A stretch of DNA of 14,025 bases from positions 1-14,025 of the forward strand of contig JBKEHQ010000033.1 in the NCBI GenBank assembly GCA_046710875.1, in the 5' to 3' direction. The notes beneath the pieces are model-generated. The model was given only the letters and a program-made list of their open reading frames with translations, was not told where the DNA came from and searched no databases. Source of the stretch: MGIIb-O3 sp046710875. GTDB lineage: Archaea > Thermoplasmatota > Poseidoniia > Poseidoniales > Thalassarchaeaceae. Shown piece by piece: positions 13,661 through 14,025 of the stretch (within the stretch, counting starts at the first letter, position 1; every line of letters starts with the position of its first letter). Both the position numbers and the translations under genes were made by a program.

Positions 13661-14025
13661 GTGGGAATTGTACAATCTGTAAATGCTAACGCATTAGGTG
13701 GGGTGCCAAAATATCCTCTTGAAACAATCAATGTTGGAATTGAAGGAGTCATAGAAGATAAGCAAAATGATTTAAAATATCACGGCGGACCTAGCAGAGC
13801 TGTTTGTATATTTTCTTATGAAAGAATACAGGAATTACAATCTGAGGGAAATTCAATATACATAGGAAGTACAGGTGAGAACATTACAATAAGAGGGGTT
13901 GATTGGAACTTATTAGAAGTTGGAAATATAATCAATATTGGTGATATTATTATTCAATTGACAGGTGTGGCACCTCCTTGTAAAACGATTAAAAGATCTT
14001 TTACGGAGGGTAAATTTAATAGAAT
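13661..14025 (+). CDS. MOSC domain protein, N-terminal part (runs off right edge)
   Basis: MOSC domains occur in molybdenum cofactor sulfurases and in YiiM/YuaD-type proteins that handle Moco or detoxify N-hydroxylated compounds. The 121 codons present show the core. KYHGGPSRAVCIFSYE (39-54) matches the family K-x-H-G-G-x-x-(K/R)-A-V. STGENITIRGVDW (70-82) matches GEN-(L/I)-T-x-x-G-x-x-W. VAPPCKTI carries the conserved Cys107, followed by KRSFTEGKF. The start is GTG at 13661: an in-frame TGA lies at 13643-13645, and the only ATG nearby is out of frame. The gene is cut by the window end with no stop. It resembles the YiiM-like stand-alone MOSC proteins more than sulfurase fusions, because no aminotransferase part precedes it. 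It is divergent from the PINA-like ATPase. Confidence 0.88.
   Translation, partial: MGIVQSVNANALGGVPKYPLETINVGIEGVIEDKQNDLKYHGGPSRAVCIFSYERIQELQSEGNSIYIGSTGENITIRGVDWNLLEVGNIINIGDIIIQLTGVAPPCKTIKRSFTEGKFNR

Overview
The window looks like chromosomal DNA of a mesophilic, AT-rich euryarchaeon. The best guess is Marine Group II/III (Poseidoniia, Thermoplasmatota). Archaeal markers are the Toprim-type DnaG, a group II chaperonin (thermosome) subunit, a PINA/VirB11-like KH ATPase and a small Lrp/AsnC regulator. Bacterial-type PurN and PurH, a YbaN/DUF454 membrane protein and a MOSC protein sit among them, a mixture expected of surface-ocean archaea. The lineage is inferred from gene content and base composition, not from a marker tree. 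I see no insertion sequence, integrase, phage gene, CRISPR array, tRNA or rRNA. No gene-free stretch exceeds 300 bases; the longest are 547-790 and 5371-5609.

Layout. The N-terminal part of enolase (minus) runs off the left edge. Divergent from it is an Lrp/AsnC regulator (plus) with a perfect 22-bp palindrome in front. Tail to tail with the regulator is a minus-strand pair: a membrane-anchored TPR protein of 761 residues followed by a small thioredoxin/peroxiredoxin-like protein. Upstream lies dnaG (minus). A hairpin-rich divergent region (5371-5609) separates dnaG from a tight plus-strand operon: a TerB-like helical protein, an uncharacterised helical protein with an overlapping ATGA start, a 69-residue protein, and a MobA-type nucleotidyltransferase. 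mobA overlaps convergently with purN (minus). Divergent from purN is a DUF454 membrane protein, which converges on purH (minus). Upstream of purH come the thermosome gene and then, after 193 bases, a PINA-like ATPase lacking the PIN domain (all minus). A MOSC gene (plus) runs off the right edge.

How the genes work together. PurN (GAR formylation) and PurH (AICAR formylation plus IMP closure) are the two folate-dependent formyl-transfer steps of purine synthesis. They flank the DUF454 gene on the opposite strand. DnaG and the thermosome are housekeeping functions in RNA processing/decay and protein folding. MobA and the MOSC protein both point to molybdenum cofactor chemistry but belong to different transcription units. 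The least explained parts are the TerB-like operon, the TPR-thioredoxin pair and the PIN-less ATPase.

Signals. Shine-Dalgarno sites (AAGGAG, AGGTGAT, GGTGA) precede dnaG, mobA and the DUF454 gene. The starts of purH, purN, the thermosome, the ATPase and the TPR gene show none, which suggests leaderless or short-leader transcripts for them.
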